From the NCBI GenBank assembly GCA_020249435.1, contig JADCFQ010000031.1, positions 1-64,000 on the forward strand: a stretch of 64,000 nt of DNA, read 5' to 3'. This DNA is from Roseomonas sp. Its GTDB lineage: Bacteria; Pseudomonadota; Alphaproteobacteria; Acetobacterales; Acetobacteraceae. The position numbers and the translations under genes were made by a program. Below, in pieces: positions 23,851 to 35,798 of this stretch (positions are counted from its first letter, which is position 1; every line of letters begins with the position of its first letter). The notes under the pieces were generated by a model, which was not told where the DNA came from, searched no databases, and worked only from the letters and a program-made list of their open reading frames with translations.

Positions 23851-23851
<1 letters not shown>
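23327..23851 (+). CDS. Chromate transporter, C-terminal-type half (CHR family)
   Basis: This 174-residue partner of the preceding gene has the second-half CHR signature LVSVGGGIAVLPE near 18 and the conserved QAAPGPNVLVVGL near 55, again with about five membrane helices. It starts inside the previous stop (ATGA) and its stop shares one base with the next start (TGATG), so all three genes are translationally coupled. Split CHR pairs form a functional heteromer in other bacteria. The in-frame extension upstream to 23222 is the neighbouring gene's antiphase and was not used. Confidence 0.9.
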
Positions 23852-26606
<2,755 letters not shown>

Positions 26607-26635
26607 TCATGCGGCGCAATCACGCGGGCGCGTAC

Positions 26636-27313
26636 TCAGCCACGAAAGCCGCTCGCCACCACATATAATTCAGCGGATTCCTTCCGGCTTGCCGGCGGTT
26701 TCACATGGCGCACGGTCACGAAATGGCGCTTCAACGTCGCCAGCATGTCCTTCTCGGACCCGCCCTGAAATACTTTCGCAACAAATCCGCCACCTGGCGC
26801 CAGCACCTTCAGCGCGAAATCCAACGCCAATTCCGCCAGCGCCATGATGCGCAAATGATCTGTCGCCGCATGCCCCGTGGTATTGGGGGCCATGTCTGAG
26901 AGCACCAGATCAGCCTTGCCGCCCAGGCAGGCGATGATGCGCGCCTCGACCTCTTCTTCCTGGAAATCGCCTTGCAAAATGGTGGCACCCGGCACCGGGT
27001 CCATGGGCAGGATATCCAAAGCGACCACCTGGCCGCGTGGCCCGACCGCTTCCACCGCCACCTGGGTCCAGCCGCCCGGAGCCGCGCCCAAATCAACAAC
27101 GCGCGCGCCGGGCTTCAAGAGCTTCACCTTCTCCTGCATTTCCAGCAGCTTGAAAGCCGCGCGGGATCGCAGGCCGCGTTCCTTGGCGGCGCGCACATAG
27201 GGATCATTCAATTGCCGATTGAGCCATTTCTGGCTGGCGGTGCTGCGGCCTTCGGCGCTGCGCAGGCGTTGGGTCAGGCCTCGGCTGCTGCCGGGCGGGC
27301 TGGGTTTGGCCAT
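26636..27313 (-). CDS. rlmE: 23S rRNA (uridine(2552)-2'-O)-methyltransferase
   Basis: RlmE (FtsJ/RrmJ) methylates the ribose of U2552 in the A loop of 23S rRNA, a late step of large-subunit maturation. In 225 residues one sees the catalytic K-D-K-E tetrad: K in RAAFKLLEM, D in SDMAPN, K in GGFVAKVFQGG and E in RKESAELYVVA, with the SAM site DLGAAPGGWTQVA. The start at 27313 leaves 10 bases after the ppx stop; a longer frame to 27361 would overlap ppx. It forms an operon with the upstream ppx/gppA gene, a common alphaproteobacterial arrangement. Confidence 0.95.
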   Translation of the reverse strand: MAKPSPPGSSRGLTQRLRSAEGRSTASQKWLNRQLNDPYVRAAKERGLRSRAAFKLLEMQEKVKLLKPGARVVDLGAAPGGWTQVAVEAVGPRGQVVALDILPMDPVPGATILQGDFQEEEVEARIIACLGGKADLVLSDMAPNTTGHAATDHLRIMALAELALDFALKVLAPGGGFVAKVFQGGSEKDMLATLKRHFVTVRHVKPPASRKESAELYVVASGFRG

Positions 27314-27323
27314 GCTTTGGGTA

Positions 27324-28388
27324 CTACCGGCGCCGAGGCGGGCTGCGGCGCGCCGCGTCACGATCCGCGCGCATCATCCTGAGCAACATGCCCTCCCGCA
27401 GGCCGCGATCCGCGACGCGGAGGCTCCGTGTCGGCCAAATGCGCCGGATCGCGGCGTAAATCGCGCAGCCCGGCAGCACATAATCCACGCGTTCTGGCCC
27501 GACGCAGGGGTGGGCGGCCAATTCGGCGCGGCCCATGGCGAAAAGATCACCCAAGGCGGCATCGGCGGCCTCACAATCAAGGGTCGAGCCATCCACCAGC
27601 GGGCGGCGATAGCGCGGCAGCGCCATCACCACGCCGGCCAGGGTAGTGACGGTGCCGGAAGTGCCCATCAGGCGCACCCCGCCGGCATGGATTTCCTGGC
27701 CGATGCAATGCAGGCGATCAAAGGCTTCGAGCCTCGCCGCGACCTCATCCACCACGGCGAAGAAGCCAGCTTCGGTGAAACAGGCCGCGCCACAGCGCTC
27801 GGCGAGCGTCACCACGCCGATGGGCAGCGAGATATAGCCAATCAGCTCCGGCACATCGCCGGGGCGGGCAGCGGCGCGGATCCAGGCGATTTCCGTGCTG
27901 CCGCCGCCGATATCGAACAAAAGGGCGCGCCGATCGCCGGGTTCCAGCAGGGCGGCGCAGGATTCCATGGCGAGTTCCGCTTCTTCCCGCCCTGTGATGA
28001 TCCGCAGCCTGATGCTTGTCTCGGCTTCCACCCGCGCGATGAAGGCAGCGCCATTGCTGGCCTGGCGGCAGGCTTCCGTCGCCACCGCTTCAAAACCGCG
28101 CAAGGGCCGGCGAGATAGCTTATCGGCGCAGGCGCCAAGCGCGGCCAAGGCCCGGTCCATGGAGGCCGTGGAAAGCTGCCCGCTGCTGCCGAGGCCCTCA
28201 CCCAACCGCACGACGCGGCTGAAGGAATCCAGCACGCGAAACCCCGCTGCATTGGGGGAGGCGATCAACAGGCGGCAATTATTGGTACCGAGATCAAGCG
28301 CCGCATAGGCCGCACCAAGGGCTTCCGCCCTCGCATAGGCGGGGGCGGTTTCGGCATCTCGGGCAAGAGGCAGGGCGGCTTCGGTCAT
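27324..28388 (-). CDS. Ppx/GppA family phosphatase
   Basis: This 354-residue exopolyphosphatase or guanosine pentaphosphate phosphatase has the actin-like ATPase fold: AALDLGTNNCRLLIA near 30, EATRQAS-type EACRQASNG near 110, LFDIGGGSTEIAW near 157 and MGTSGTVTTLAG near 230. The length corresponds to the catalytic domains alone, without the C-terminal HD-like domain of E. coli Ppx, as is common in alphaproteobacteria. AAGGG lies before the chosen ATG. It probably degrades polyphosphate or (p)ppGpp during stress, and is co-transcribed with rlmE. Confidence 0.9.
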   Translation of the reverse strand: MTEAALPLARDAETAPAYARAEALGAAYAALDLGTNNCRLLIASPNAAGFRVLDSFSRVVRLGEGLGSSGQLSTASMDRALAALGACADKLSRRPLRGFEAVATEACRQASNGAAFIARVEAETSIRLRIITGREEAELAMESCAALLEPGDRRALLFDIGGGSTEIAWIRAAARPGDVPELIGYISLPIGVVTLAERCGAACFTEAGFFAVVDEVAARLEAFDRLHCIGQEIHAGGVRLMGTSGTVTTLAGVVMALPRYRRPLVDGSTLDCEAADAALGDLFAMGRAELAAHPCVGPERVDYVLPGCAIYAAIRRIWPTRSLRVADRGLREGMLLRMMRADRDAARRSPPRRR

Positions 28389-28512
28389 GATCCCTTTTCT
28401 GGCGCCCCTTTGGGACGGTGAGGCTATGATCGGGATATCTCGCCCCAAGGGCAAGCGGTTTTGAGGGGGCGAGTTGAAGCGCGCAAGGCACGGTGCTATG
28501 ACGCGCGACCCT

Positions 28513-28583
28513 TGGGGGATAGTTTAGCGGTAGAACTCCCGGCTCTGACCCGGGCAGCCTTGGTTCGAATCCAGGTCCCCCAG
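28513..28583 (+). tRNA. tRNA-Gln (anticodon CTG)
   Basis: The acceptor stem TGGGGGA pairs with TCCCCCA, the anticodon stem CCCGG/CCCGGG region carries loop CTCTGAC giving anticodon CTG, and the T arm contains GGTTCGAATCC. The discriminator base is G as expected for glutamine. The 3' CCA is not encoded (CAA follows). It reads CAG codons. It stands alone between the ppx gene and the CBS-domain gene. Confidence 0.93.
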
Positions 28584-28683
28584 CAATTCGCGCACCCTTC
28601 GCCTTCGCTTTGTGTTTCTTGACCTACCGCAAGAACGGTCACAGGCTTCAGGTCTAATCACTACCGCATGGAGGAACCAAACC

Positions 28684-29376
28684 ATGCGCGCTCGTGACCT
28701 GATGACCACCAGCCTTGTAACCATCCCGCCCGAAGCCCCGCTTGAAGCGGTGGCGCAAATCCTGTCGGATCGCGGCATCTCTGGCGCCCCCGTGGTGGCT
28801 GCCGATGGTAAATTCCTCGGCATGGTGACGGAGAGTGATCTGATCCGCCGCCTCGCCGCGAAGGAAGACGCACCGAAATCCTGGGTATTGGGGCTATTTG
28901 CTTCTGCCGCCGATCAGGCAGCGCGGTTTGCGCGCACGCATGGGCAGCGCGCGCGGGATGTCATGACGACCGATATCGCCTCGGTCAGTGAAGACACCTC
29001 AATCGAGCATGCCGCCAAACTCATTGAAGACAAAAAGATCCGCCGCGTGCCAGTGCTGCGCGATGGCAAGCTGGTCGGCGTGGTGTCGCGTTCAGACCTG
29101 ATCCGGGCTTTGCTGGCCGCACCCGGCAGCCTGGTTGCGGATGCACCGGATGAGCGTATTCGCCGCGATCTGGCGATTGCCATGCGGAATGAACCCTGGG
29201 TGGATACCTATTTCATCTTCCCCAATGTAAAGGATGGGCAGGTGACCTTTCATGGCTTTTGCCGGTCTGAAACCGTGAAACAGGGCTTGCGCGTGCTCGC
29301 TGAAAAAGTGCCTGGGGTGAAGGGTGTGGCGTTTGAGACCCAGGCCCCGCCGGCCTATGTCATGGGGGTCAGTTGA
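28684..29376 (+). CDS. CBS-domain protein with C-terminal BON-like domain
   Basis: This 230-residue cytosolic protein has two CBS domains (about 1-60 with ARDLMTTSLVTIPPEA, and about 90-150 with ARDVMTTDIASVSEDT), which usually bind adenine nucleotides and sense energy state. The C-terminal 70 residues (DERIRRDLAIAMRNEPWV onward) resemble the BON domain. GGAGG lies about 12 bases before the chosen start at 28684. It follows tRNA-Gln by about 100 bases, so it may be transcribed with it. The partner it regulates cannot be told from the sequence. Confidence 0.85.
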   Translation: MRARDLMTTSLVTIPPEAPLEAVAQILSDRGISGAPVVAADGKFLGMVTESDLIRRLAAKEDAPKSWVLGLFASAADQAARFARTHGQRARDVMTTDIASVSEDTSIEHAAKLIEDKKIRRVPVLRDGKLVGVVSRSDLIRALLAAPGSLVADAPDERIRRDLAIAMRNEPWVDTYFIFPNVKDGQVTFHGFCRSETVKQGLRVLAEKVPGVKGVAFETQAPPAYVMGVS

Positions 29377-29388
29377 TCCGCGCCAGGT

Positions 29389-30594
29389 TCAATAGGGGAT
29401 ATCCCTGAGCCAGGGGAACCCACCCCGCGCCAGGTCGAAGGCATGGGCAAAGAGCCTCCGCATATAGGCCTGCTCAAAGGGTACCTTCGGCTCATAAGGG
29501 AAATCGGGACCGATGGCGGCCAATTTGAATTCAACCCGATCCTCCCGCGCTGTTTGGAGGATGCGCGCGACGTCGCTATAGCCGCTGCTGGAAATCATGC
29601 TGGCAATGGCGCGTTGGGCGATTTTGAGGGTTTGGCGATCGGTCTTGGCCGGGTTCGGCGTGATCCGCCCATTGCGAATGACATAGGCCCGCGCTGCCTG
29701 CACATGCTCCCCACGGCGGAGTTGCGCGCGCCTTTGGCTCGTTACGTTGCGCGGATACAGGAACACCTGGGTAAAGGCACCGCCATCCACATGCATTTCC
29801 TGATAGCTATTGCCGTCCAGTGTCACGTCAATCATCACCGGGGGGAAGGCGCCCGGTACCGCGGCCGAGGCCAGCAGCAGGCGCCGCACCAGATCAAGCG
29901 AACGGGGATGGCCGCTGGCGGCAATGGCGCCAATATTCCAGGCGACCGGCAATTGCGCATCAATATCCGAAGTACCGACCAGCAGTAGCCTGCCCTGCTG
30001 ATAGGCTTCCGCGATATCGGCCAGCATCGCCTCATTCAAATGCCTGGAAATGGTGCGGAATAATGGGGCGCTATCGGCCAGGGCATCCTCGAACAAGGCT
30101 GCATTCAGCAGGTAGCGGGTTTCCAGCACATCGCTAGGCGTGATGTCGGTGTAGACGCTTTTCAGCGCGGCATCGTAGCGCTGGCCGAGAAAGGCGAAGG
30201 GAGCGGTCAGCGCCCCGGTCGAAACCCCAGTGACCAGACCGAATTGCGGGCGATTTCCAGCCTCAGACCACCCATTCAACAGGCCCGCGCCAAAAGCGCC
30301 ATCCTCGCCACCGCCCGATATGGCCAGCATTTCAATGGTCGGCTCGGCCCCGCGCGGCAGATTGCCGCGATGGCGGCGCGCACGCTCAAAAGCGGCCATG
30401 CCCTCGAGCCGAAAGGCCTCGCCATCCCAAGGGAAGAAGAAGCGCTCATTGGGCAGACCCAGCACCTTGGCATCCCGCGTGCGCGCAAAGGGCACGGCAG
30501 GACCACGCGGCGGGGTGGCGCAAGCGGCAAGCCCAAGGGCGGCGGCACCAAACAGGCCGGCGCGACGGGTGAATTGATGGCGAGCCTGATCCAT
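29389..30594 (-). CDS. Patatin-like phospholipase, lipoprotein
   Basis: This 401-residue predicted lipoprotein has a signal segment GLFGAAALGLAAC with the lipidated Cys near residue 25. The patatin fold is supported by the oxyanion-hole motif SGGGEDGAFGAG, the nucleophile elbow GVSTGA and the catalytic Asp in HVDGGAF, that is, a Ser-Asp dyad. It would hydrolyse acyl esters of lipids at the envelope; close relatives are serine hydrolases of uncertain substrate. The start at 30594 (GAGG upstream) gives the signal peptide; the longer frame does not. It is convergent with the CBS gene and divergent from ffh. Confidence 0.85.
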   Translation of the reverse strand: MDQARHQFTRRAGLFGAAALGLAACATPPRGPAVPFARTRDAKVLGLPNERFFFPWDGEAFRLEGMAAFERARRHRGNLPRGAEPTIEMLAISGGGEDGAFGAGLLNGWSEAGNRPQFGLVTGVSTGALTAPFAFLGQRYDAALKSVYTDITPSDVLETRYLLNAALFEDALADSAPLFRTISRHLNEAMLADIAEAYQQGRLLLVGTSDIDAQLPVAWNIGAIAASGHPRSLDLVRRLLLASAAVPGAFPPVMIDVTLDGNSYQEMHVDGGAFTQVFLYPRNVTSQRRAQLRRGEHVQAARAYVIRNGRITPNPAKTDRQTLKIAQRAIASMISSSGYSDVARILQTAREDRVEFKLAAIGPDFPYEPKVPFEQAYMRRLFAHAFDLARGGFPWLRDIPY

Positions 30595-30687
30595 GTCTTG
30601 CCTCGGTCCCAAGCTTTTGGCGTCTTCTGGGGTGCTTACCAAAAGCCCTGGCCAGCGTCGAGGCGCAGCCGCGCCCACCCTATTCGC

Positions 30688-30714
30688 TTGACCCCCGGGC
30701 GCTTGGGCGATAAA
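30688..30714 (+). promoter_or_regulatory. Candidate promoter of the ffh-rplS block
   Basis: TTGACC (30688-30693) and GATAAA (30709-30714) are spaced 15 bases, slightly short for sigma-70. GGGCG-ATAAA-CGCCC (30705-30719) forms a small hairpin over the -10. It is the best promoter-like sequence in the 258-base gap before ffh. Confidence 0.35.
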
Positions 30715-30852
30715 CGCCCCTCATCTCTGGTTCGTCCCGAACCTTGGTCCGCCCGCCTTATGCGGGTTGGCTCCGCCGCTCCGCGAAGGCTCGCGCAGCG
30801 GCGCGTTCTGTTTTGGGGCAACCGCAACGTGAAAGGACTACCGGGCGCTGCC

Positions 30853-32223
30853 ATGTTTGAGGCTCTGTCCAGCAAGCTCAACGGTGTTTTTGATCGGCTG
30901 CGCCGCCGTGGCGCGCTGGGCGAAGCCGATGTGACCGAAGCGCTGCGCGAAGTGCGCGTGGCGTTGCTGGAAGCCGATGTGGCGCTGCCCGTGGTGCGTG
31001 ACCTAGTTGCGCGCGTGAAGGAACGCGCCGTGGGGCAGGAGGTGATTCGCTCCGTCTCCCCCGCGCAGCAGGTCATCAAGATTGTCAATGACGCGCTGGT
31101 GGAAGCGCTTGGCGGGGCGGAAGGGGCGCGCGGGCTTGATCTGAATGCGCCGGCACCACTCGCCATTCTGATGGTGGGCTTGCAGGGTTCGGGCAAGACC
31201 ACGACCTCGGGCAAGATCGCGCTGCGCCTCAAGGGGCGTGAGAAGAAGAAGGTGCTGCTGGCATCCTTGGACGTGCATCGCCCGGCTGCACAGTTGCAGT
31301 TGCAGCAATTGGCCGAGCGCGCGGAAGTGACCAGCCTGCCGATCATCGCCGGCCAGCGCCCGCTTGAAATCGCCGCCCGCGCCATGGATGTCGCGCGGCG
31401 CGAATTATATGATGTGGTGGTGCTGGATACCGCCGGGCGCCTTGCGATTGATGAAGCGCTGATGGCCGAAGTGGCCGAGGTGAAGGCCGCCACCAAACCG
31501 CATGAAACCCTGCTGGTTGTGGATGCCATGACCGGGCAGGATGCGGTGAATACCGCCAAGGCGTTTCAGGAAAAGGTTGGCGTCACCGGCATTGTCATGA
31601 CGCGCGTGGATGGCGATGCGCGTGGCGGTGCCGCGCTTTCCATGCGTGCCGTGACGGGCGCGCCGATCAAGCTTCTGGGCGCCGGCGAAAAGCTGGATGC
31701 ACTTGAAGATTTCCACCCGGATCGCATCGCAGGCCGCATTCTTGGCATGGGCGATATTGTCTCCTTGGTCGAGAAAGCTGCCGAGACAATGGATCAGGCG
31801 GAGGCTGAAAAGCTCGCCGCGCGCATGCAAAAGGGCCAGTTCACGCTGGATGATTATGCGGCGCAGCTGAAGCAAATCGGCAAGATGGGCAGCCTGCAAG
31901 GCATTCTTGGCATGCTGCCTGGCGTGCAGAAGGTGAAGGCGCAGTTGGAAGGCGCCAATCTGGATACCGCCATCCTGAAGCGCCAGGCCGCGATCATTTC
32001 CAGCATGACGCCCAAGGAACGCCGCACGCCTGATTTGCTGAAGGCATCGCGCAAGCGCCGCATCGCGGCCGGTTCCGGCACTACGGTGCAGGATGTGAAC
32101 CGCCTGCTGAAGCAATTCGACGATATGTCCGCCATGATGAAGCGGATGAACAAGATCGGCCAGAAGGGGCTGATGCGTGGCGGACTTGCCGCGCTGCTCC
32201 CCCAAGGCCGGAGGCCGTTCTGA
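30853..32223 (+). CDS. ffh: Signal recognition particle protein
   Basis: Ffh binds 4.5S RNA and signal sequences of nascent membrane proteins and, with FtsY, targets ribosomes to SecYEG. The 456-residue protein has the N domain (MFEALSSKLNGVFDRL), the GTPase G1 motif GLQGSGKTT near 108-116, DTAGR near 193, TRVDGDARGG near 251, and the methionine-rich M domain (about 300-440) with KMGSLQGILGMLPG. The ATG at 30853 gives the standard start; a GTG further upstream is possible. It opens the ffh-rpsP-rimM-trmD-rplS cluster. Confidence 0.97.
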   Translation: MFEALSSKLNGVFDRLRRRGALGEADVTEALREVRVALLEADVALPVVRDLVARVKERAVGQEVIRSVSPAQQVIKIVNDALVEALGGAEGARGLDLNAPAPLAILMVGLQGSGKTTTSGKIALRLKGREKKKVLLASLDVHRPAAQLQLQQLAERAEVTSLPIIAGQRPLEIAARAMDVARRELYDVVVLDTAGRLAIDEALMAEVAEVKAATKPHETLLVVDAMTGQDAVNTAKAFQEKVGVTGIVMTRVDGDARGGAALSMRAVTGAPIKLLGAGEKLDALEDFHPDRIAGRILGMGDIVSLVEKAAETMDQAEAEKLAARMQKGQFTLDDYAAQLKQIGKMGSLQGILGMLPGVQKVKAQLEGANLDTAILKRQAAIISSMTPKERRTPDLLKASRKRRIAAGSGTTVQDVNRLLKQFDDMSAMMKRMNKIGQKGLMRGGLAALLPQGRRPF

Positions 32224-32277
32224 TGACGGCCATCACCAACCCCAAGTCTTTAGTTCTGTAACGAAAGGAATACCCGG

Positions 32278-32610
32278 ATGGGTCTCAAGATTCGCCTTGC
32301 ACGCGCTGGTGCCAAGAAGCGCCCTTATTATCACATCGTGATCGCCGATAGCCGCAGCCCGCGCGATGGCCGCTTCATTGAAAAGGTGGGTTCCTACAAC
32401 CCGATGCTGCCGTCTGAACATGCGGATCGCATTCGCCTGCAGGAAGATCGCCTGAAGCATTGGCTCGGCAATGGTGCGGTCGCGACCGAACGCGTGGCGC
32501 GCTTCCTGGGTCGCGCGGGCCTGATCGCCATGCCGGCGATCCCTGCGCAGACCAAGCAGGCCGCGCCGAAGAAGAAGGCGCAGGAACGCGCCGCTGCTGC
32601 GGCCGGCTGA
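32278..32610 (+). CDS. rpsP: 30S ribosomal protein S16
   Basis: S16 binds 16S rRNA in the 5' domain and stabilises the assembled small subunit. The N-terminus [21 protein letters not shown] and [16 protein letters not shown] are diagnostic. The 110-residue length includes a Lys/Ala-rich tail typical of alphaproteobacteria. It follows ffh by 54 bases with AAGGAA upstream, and precedes rimM by 30 bases, in the universal order of this translation operon. Confidence 0.98.
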   Translation: MGLKIRLARAGAKKRPYYHIVIADSRSPRDGRFIEKVGSYNPMLPSEHADRIRLQEDRLKHWLGNGAVATERVARFLGRAGLIAMPAIPAQTKQAAPKKKAQERAAAAAG

Positions 32611-32640
32611 AGCAGGCTTTAGCGGTAGGCAGCACGGCAA

Positions 32641-33159
32641 ATGGTCGGCAAGCGCATTATGGTGGGGGAGTTCGGCAGGCCGCATGGCGTGCGCGGGCTT
32701 TTGCGCCTGCGTGCCTTCACCGCCGATCCTGCCGCCATCACTGCCTATGGTCCGCTTTCCGATGAGGCTGGCACGCGCCAATTCCGCCTGACGCTGAAGG
32801 GGCCCGATCTGGTGGCCGTTGAAGGTGTCGCGGACCGGGATGCAGCGCAGCGCCTGACTGGCACCAAGCTTTTCGTCGCGCGGGAGGCTTTGCCCCCCAC
32901 TGAGGAAGAGGAATTCTACCTCGCGGACCTGATCGGCCTACGCGCCGTGACGGAAGCGGGTGATGTGCTGGGCGTGGTGCGGGCCGTGGAAGATCACGGC
33001 GGCGGGGCGTTTCTGGTGGTGGAAGGCAGGCAGGAATTGCTGCTGCCCTTCACGCGACAGGTGGTGCCCATGGTGGATATCGCCGCTGGGCAATTGCTTG
33101 TGGTGCTGCCCGCAGAAATTGTGGTGCCGCCGGAGTCCGGGAAGGAGGCCGCGGCATGA
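32641..33159 (+). CDS. rimM: Ribosome maturation factor RimM
   Basis: RimM assists assembly of the 30S head, binding S19 beside 16S rRNA helices. The 172-residue protein has the N-terminal RimM domain ([19 protein letters not shown] near 11) and a PRC-barrel C-terminal domain ([14 protein letters not shown] onward, ending [14 protein letters not shown]). Its stop overlaps the trmD start by ATGA, so both are translationally coupled. It is preceded by rpsP. Confidence 0.97.
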   Translation: MVGKRIMVGEFGRPHGVRGLLRLRAFTADPAAITAYGPLSDEAGTRQFRLTLKGPDLVAVEGVADRDAAQRLTGTKLFVAREALPPTEEEEFYLADLIGLRAVTEAGDVLGVVRAVEDHGGGAFLVVEGRQELLLPFTRQVVPMVDIAAGQLLVVLPAEIVVPPESGKEAAA

Positions 33160-33941
33160 CCTGGCGCGCCGATATTCTGACGCTTTTCCCGGAAATGTTC
33201 CCGGGGCCGTTGGGGCTTTCTCTGGCCGGGCGTGGCTTGCGGGACGGGCTTTGGTCCCTGGCCGCGCATGACATTCGCGAACACGCCAAGGACCGCCATC
33301 GCAGCGTGGATGACACGCCTTTCGGCGGTGGTGCCGGCATGGTGCTGCGCCCGGATGTGGTGGATGCGGCGGTGGGCGCGGCCTTGACCGAAATGCCAGC
33401 AAGGCCGGTGATCTACCTGACACCGCGCGGGCGTTTGCTGGATCAGGCCCTCGTCCGGGAATTGGCGGCGGGGCCGGGGGTTGTGCTGCTCTGCGGGCGT
33501 TATGAAGGTGTCGATCAGCGCGTGATTGAAGCGCGCGGCATGCTGGAAATCTCGATCGGCGATTATGTGCTGAGCGGGGGGGAATTGGCCGCACTCACGC
33601 TGCTTGATGCCTGTGTGCGCCTGCTGCCGGGCGTCATGGGGGCGGCGGAAAGCGCTGCCGAGGAAAGCCATGGCGCCGAGGGGCTATTGGAATATCCGCA
33701 TTACACGCGCCCAGCCGAATGGGCCGGGCGCGCGGTGCCGGAGGTACTGCTTTCGGGCCATCACGCCGCCATCGCGGCGTGGCGCCGGGCCGAAAGCGAG
33801 AAGATCACAAAAGAACGCCGCCCCGATCTTTGGGCGCGGCTTGAAACAGAGCGCGGGGGCCATTGCCGGCCATCCCGCCGCCGCCTAAAGAAACCGAAGA
33901 AAGGGTACCAACATGAATATCTTGCAGCAATTCGAAGCTGA
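33156..33941 (+). CDS. trmD: tRNA (guanine(37)-N1)-methyltransferase
   Basis: TrmD methylates G37 of tRNAs with G36, preventing frameshifting; it is a SPOUT-fold dimer with a SAM-binding trefoil knot. Motifs seen: [12 protein letters not shown] at the start, [16 protein letters not shown] near 50, [13 protein letters not shown] near 110, and [13 protein letters not shown] near 132. The 261-residue protein has a basic tail ([12 protein letters not shown]), and its last 29 bases run into the rplS coding region in another frame. Whether the natural stop is this one or the tail is an extension is unclear. Confidence 0.96.
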   Translation: MTWRADILTLFPEMFPGPLGLSLAGRGLRDGLWSLAAHDIREHAKDRHRSVDDTPFGGGAGMVLRPDVVDAAVGAALTEMPARPVIYLTPRGRLLDQALVRELAAGPGVVLLCGRYEGVDQRVIEARGMLEISIGDYVLSGGELAALTLLDACVRLLPGVMGAAESAAEESHGAEGLLEYPHYTRPAEWAGRAVPEVLLSGHHAAIAAWRRAESEKITKERRPDLWARLETERGGHCRPSRRRLKKPKKGYQHEYLAAIRS

Positions 33942-34308
33942 TCAGCAGGGCAAGCTCTCCGCTGCCCGCGCGACGCCGGAATTCGGCCCGGGCGATACGG
34001 TGCGCGTCATGGTGAAGGTGGTGGAAGGCGAACGCATCCGCACCCAGGCTTATGAAGGCGTGGTGATCGCGCGTTCCAACAAGGGCGTGCAGAGCAATTT
34101 CACCGTCCGCAAGCTTTCCTATGGGGAAGGGGTGGAGCGCGTGTTTCCGCTCTATAGCCCGAATGTCGCGGAAATCCAGGTGGTGCGCCGCGGTAAGGTG
34201 CGTCGTGCGAAGCTCTATTATTTGCGTGGCCGCACCGGCAAATCCGCGCGCATTGCGGAAAAGCTTGGCATGAAGGCTGATGGCGCTGCCAAGGCTGCCC
34301 AGGGCTGA
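33913..34308 (+). CDS. rplS: 50S ribosomal protein L19
   Basis: L19 sits at the 30S-50S interface. The 131-residue protein shows [22 protein letters not shown] near 24 with [44 protein letters not shown]. The start is preceded by GGGTACC with AAGAAAGGG upstream as Shine-Dalgarno, inside the 3' end of trmD. It closes the operon and is followed by an intrinsic terminator at 34317. Confidence 0.97.
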   Translation: MNILQQFEADQQGKLSAARATPEFGPGDTVRVMVKVVEGERIRTQAYEGVVIARSNKGVQSNFTVRKLSYGEGVERVFPLYSPNVAEIQVVRRGKVRRAKLYYLRGRTGKSARIAEKLGMKADGAAKAAQG

Positions 34309-34316
34309 ATGTAACG

Positions 34317-34342
34317 CGCCGCGCTGAAAGGCGCGGCGTTTT
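34317..34342 (+). terminator. Intrinsic terminator after rplS
   Basis: CGCCGCGC (34317-34324), loop TGAAAG, GCGCGGCG (34331-34338) followed by TTTT. A perfect 8-bp GC-rich stem and a T tract 9 bases after the rplS stop make a strong terminator for the ffh-rplS operon. Confidence 0.85.
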
Positions 34343-34366
34343 CATGTGTTGTAGGGGGAAGATGAA

Positions 34367-35797
34367 ATGTCAGCGCAGAAGCCGCGCACGCTGTTCGACA
34401 AGATTTGGGACGCGCATGTTGTTGAAACCCTGCCGGATGGCACGGCGCTGCTCTACATTGACTTGCATCTGACCCATGAAGTGACCACACCGCAGGCCTT
34501 TGATGGCCTGCGCGCCGCGGGGCGCAAGGTGCGCCGCCCGGATGCGACACTCGCCGTGGTGGACCACAACATCGCGACCGATGACAGCCGCCGCACCGGC
34601 ATTGTGGACCCCGAAAGCCGCTTGCAGGTCGAAACGTTGGAAAAGAACGTCGTTGAATTCGGCGTGCCTTACATCCCGCTGCTCGATGATCGTCAGGGCA
34701 TTGTGCATGTGATCGGCCCCGAGCTTGGCCGTTCGCTGCCGGGCATGACGATTGTCTGTGGTGACAGCCATACCTCGACCCATGGCGCCATGGGCGCGCT
34801 GGCGTTTGGCATTGGCACATCGGAAGTGGAGCATGTGCTGGCGACGCAGACGCTGTTGCAAAAGCCCGCCAAGAACATGCGCGTGTCCGTGGATGGCAAT
34901 CTGGCGTTTGGCTGTTCCGGCAAGGATATTGTGCTGGCGATCATCGGCAAGATCGGCACGGCGGGTGGCACTGGTCATGTGATTGAATATGCCGGCGATG
35001 CGATCCGCGAGCTGGATATGGCGGGGCGCATGACGGTCTGCAACATGACCATCGAAGGTGGTGCGCGTGCCGGTATGGTCGCACCGGATCAGACGACGTT
35101 TGACTACATCGCCAAAACACCGAATGGCCCGAAGGGTGAAGCCTTCAAGCGCGCGCTTGAATGGTGGAAGACGCTGCCTTCCGATGCGGGTGCGCATTTC
35201 GATAAGGAATTGCGCCTGGCCGCGCATGAAATCGCGCCGCAAGTGACCTGGGGCACCAATCCGGAAGCGGTGCTGCCGATCACGAGCGTTGTGCCCAATC
35301 CGGGTGATGAGGCTGATGAGGCCAAGCGCGCGCATTTGCAGCGCATGGTTGACTATATGGGTCTGACGCCTGGTCAGCGCCTGACCGATTTGAAGGTGGA
35401 TGTTGTCTTCATCGGTTCCTGCACCAATAGCCGGATTGAGGATATCCGCGCTGCCGCTGCAATCGCCAAGGGAAGGCACGTCGCGGATCATGTGCGTGCG
35501 CTGGTGGTGCCGGGTTCGGGCCTTGTGAAGAAGCAGGCGGAAGCGGAAGGGCTGGATCGCATTCTGCGCGAAGCGGGCTTTGAATGGCGCGAAGCGGGCT
35601 GTTCCATGTGCCTTGGCATGAACCCCGATAAGCTCACGCCGGGTCAGCGCAGCGCCAGCACCTCCAACCGCAATTTTGAAGGCCGTCAGGGCCCGGGTGG
35701 CCGGACCCATTTGTTGAGCCCTGCCATGGCGGCCGCTGCGGCACTCGCGGGTCATTTGGCCGATGTGCGTGATTATCAGCCGAAGGGAGCGCTATAA
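34367..35797 (+). CDS. leuC: 3-Isopropylmalate dehydratase large subunit
   Basis: LeuC with LeuD isomerises 2-isopropylmalate to 3-isopropylmalate in leucine synthesis. The 476-residue aconitase-family protein carries the [4Fe-4S] ligands C352 (GSCTNSR), C412 and C415 (CSMCLGM). Other landmarks are [10 protein letters not shown] at the N-terminus and [23 protein letters not shown] near 128. GGGGGAAG precedes the ATG. leuD starts 1 base after its stop. The terminator after rplS separates it from the ribosomal operon. Confidence 0.97.
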   Translation: MSAQKPRTLFDKIWDAHVVETLPDGTALLYIDLHLTHEVTTPQAFDGLRAAGRKVRRPDATLAVVDHNIATDDSRRTGIVDPESRLQVETLEKNVVEFGVPYIPLLDDRQGIVHVIGPELGRSLPGMTIVCGDSHTSTHGAMGALAFGIGTSEVEHVLATQTLLQKPAKNMRVSVDGNLAFGCSGKDIVLAIIGKIGTAGGTGHVIEYAGDAIRELDMAGRMTVCNMTIEGGARAGMVAPDQTTFDYIAKTPNGPKGEAFKRALEWWKTLPSDAGAHFDKELRLAAHEIAPQVTWGTNPEAVLPITSVVPNPGDEADEAKRAHLQRMVDYMGLTPGQRLTDLKVDVVFIGSCTNSRIEDIRAAAAIAKGRHVADHVRALVVPGSGLVKKQAEAEGLDRILREAGFEWREAGCSMCLGMNPDKLTPGQRSASTSNRNFEGRQGPGGRTHLLSPAMAAAAALAGHLADVRDYQPKGAL

Positions 35798-35798
35798 G

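Noticed and set aside
30244-30852. In-frame extension of ffh by 203 codons upstream
   Set aside because: It is antisense to the patatin gene and lies before the conserved MFEALSSKLN start; GC-rich DNA leaves such frames open by chance.
30595-30852. Signal recognition particle RNA gene in the gap before ffh
   Set aside because: The conserved GGAAGGAAGCAGCC-type loop sequence was looked for and not seen.
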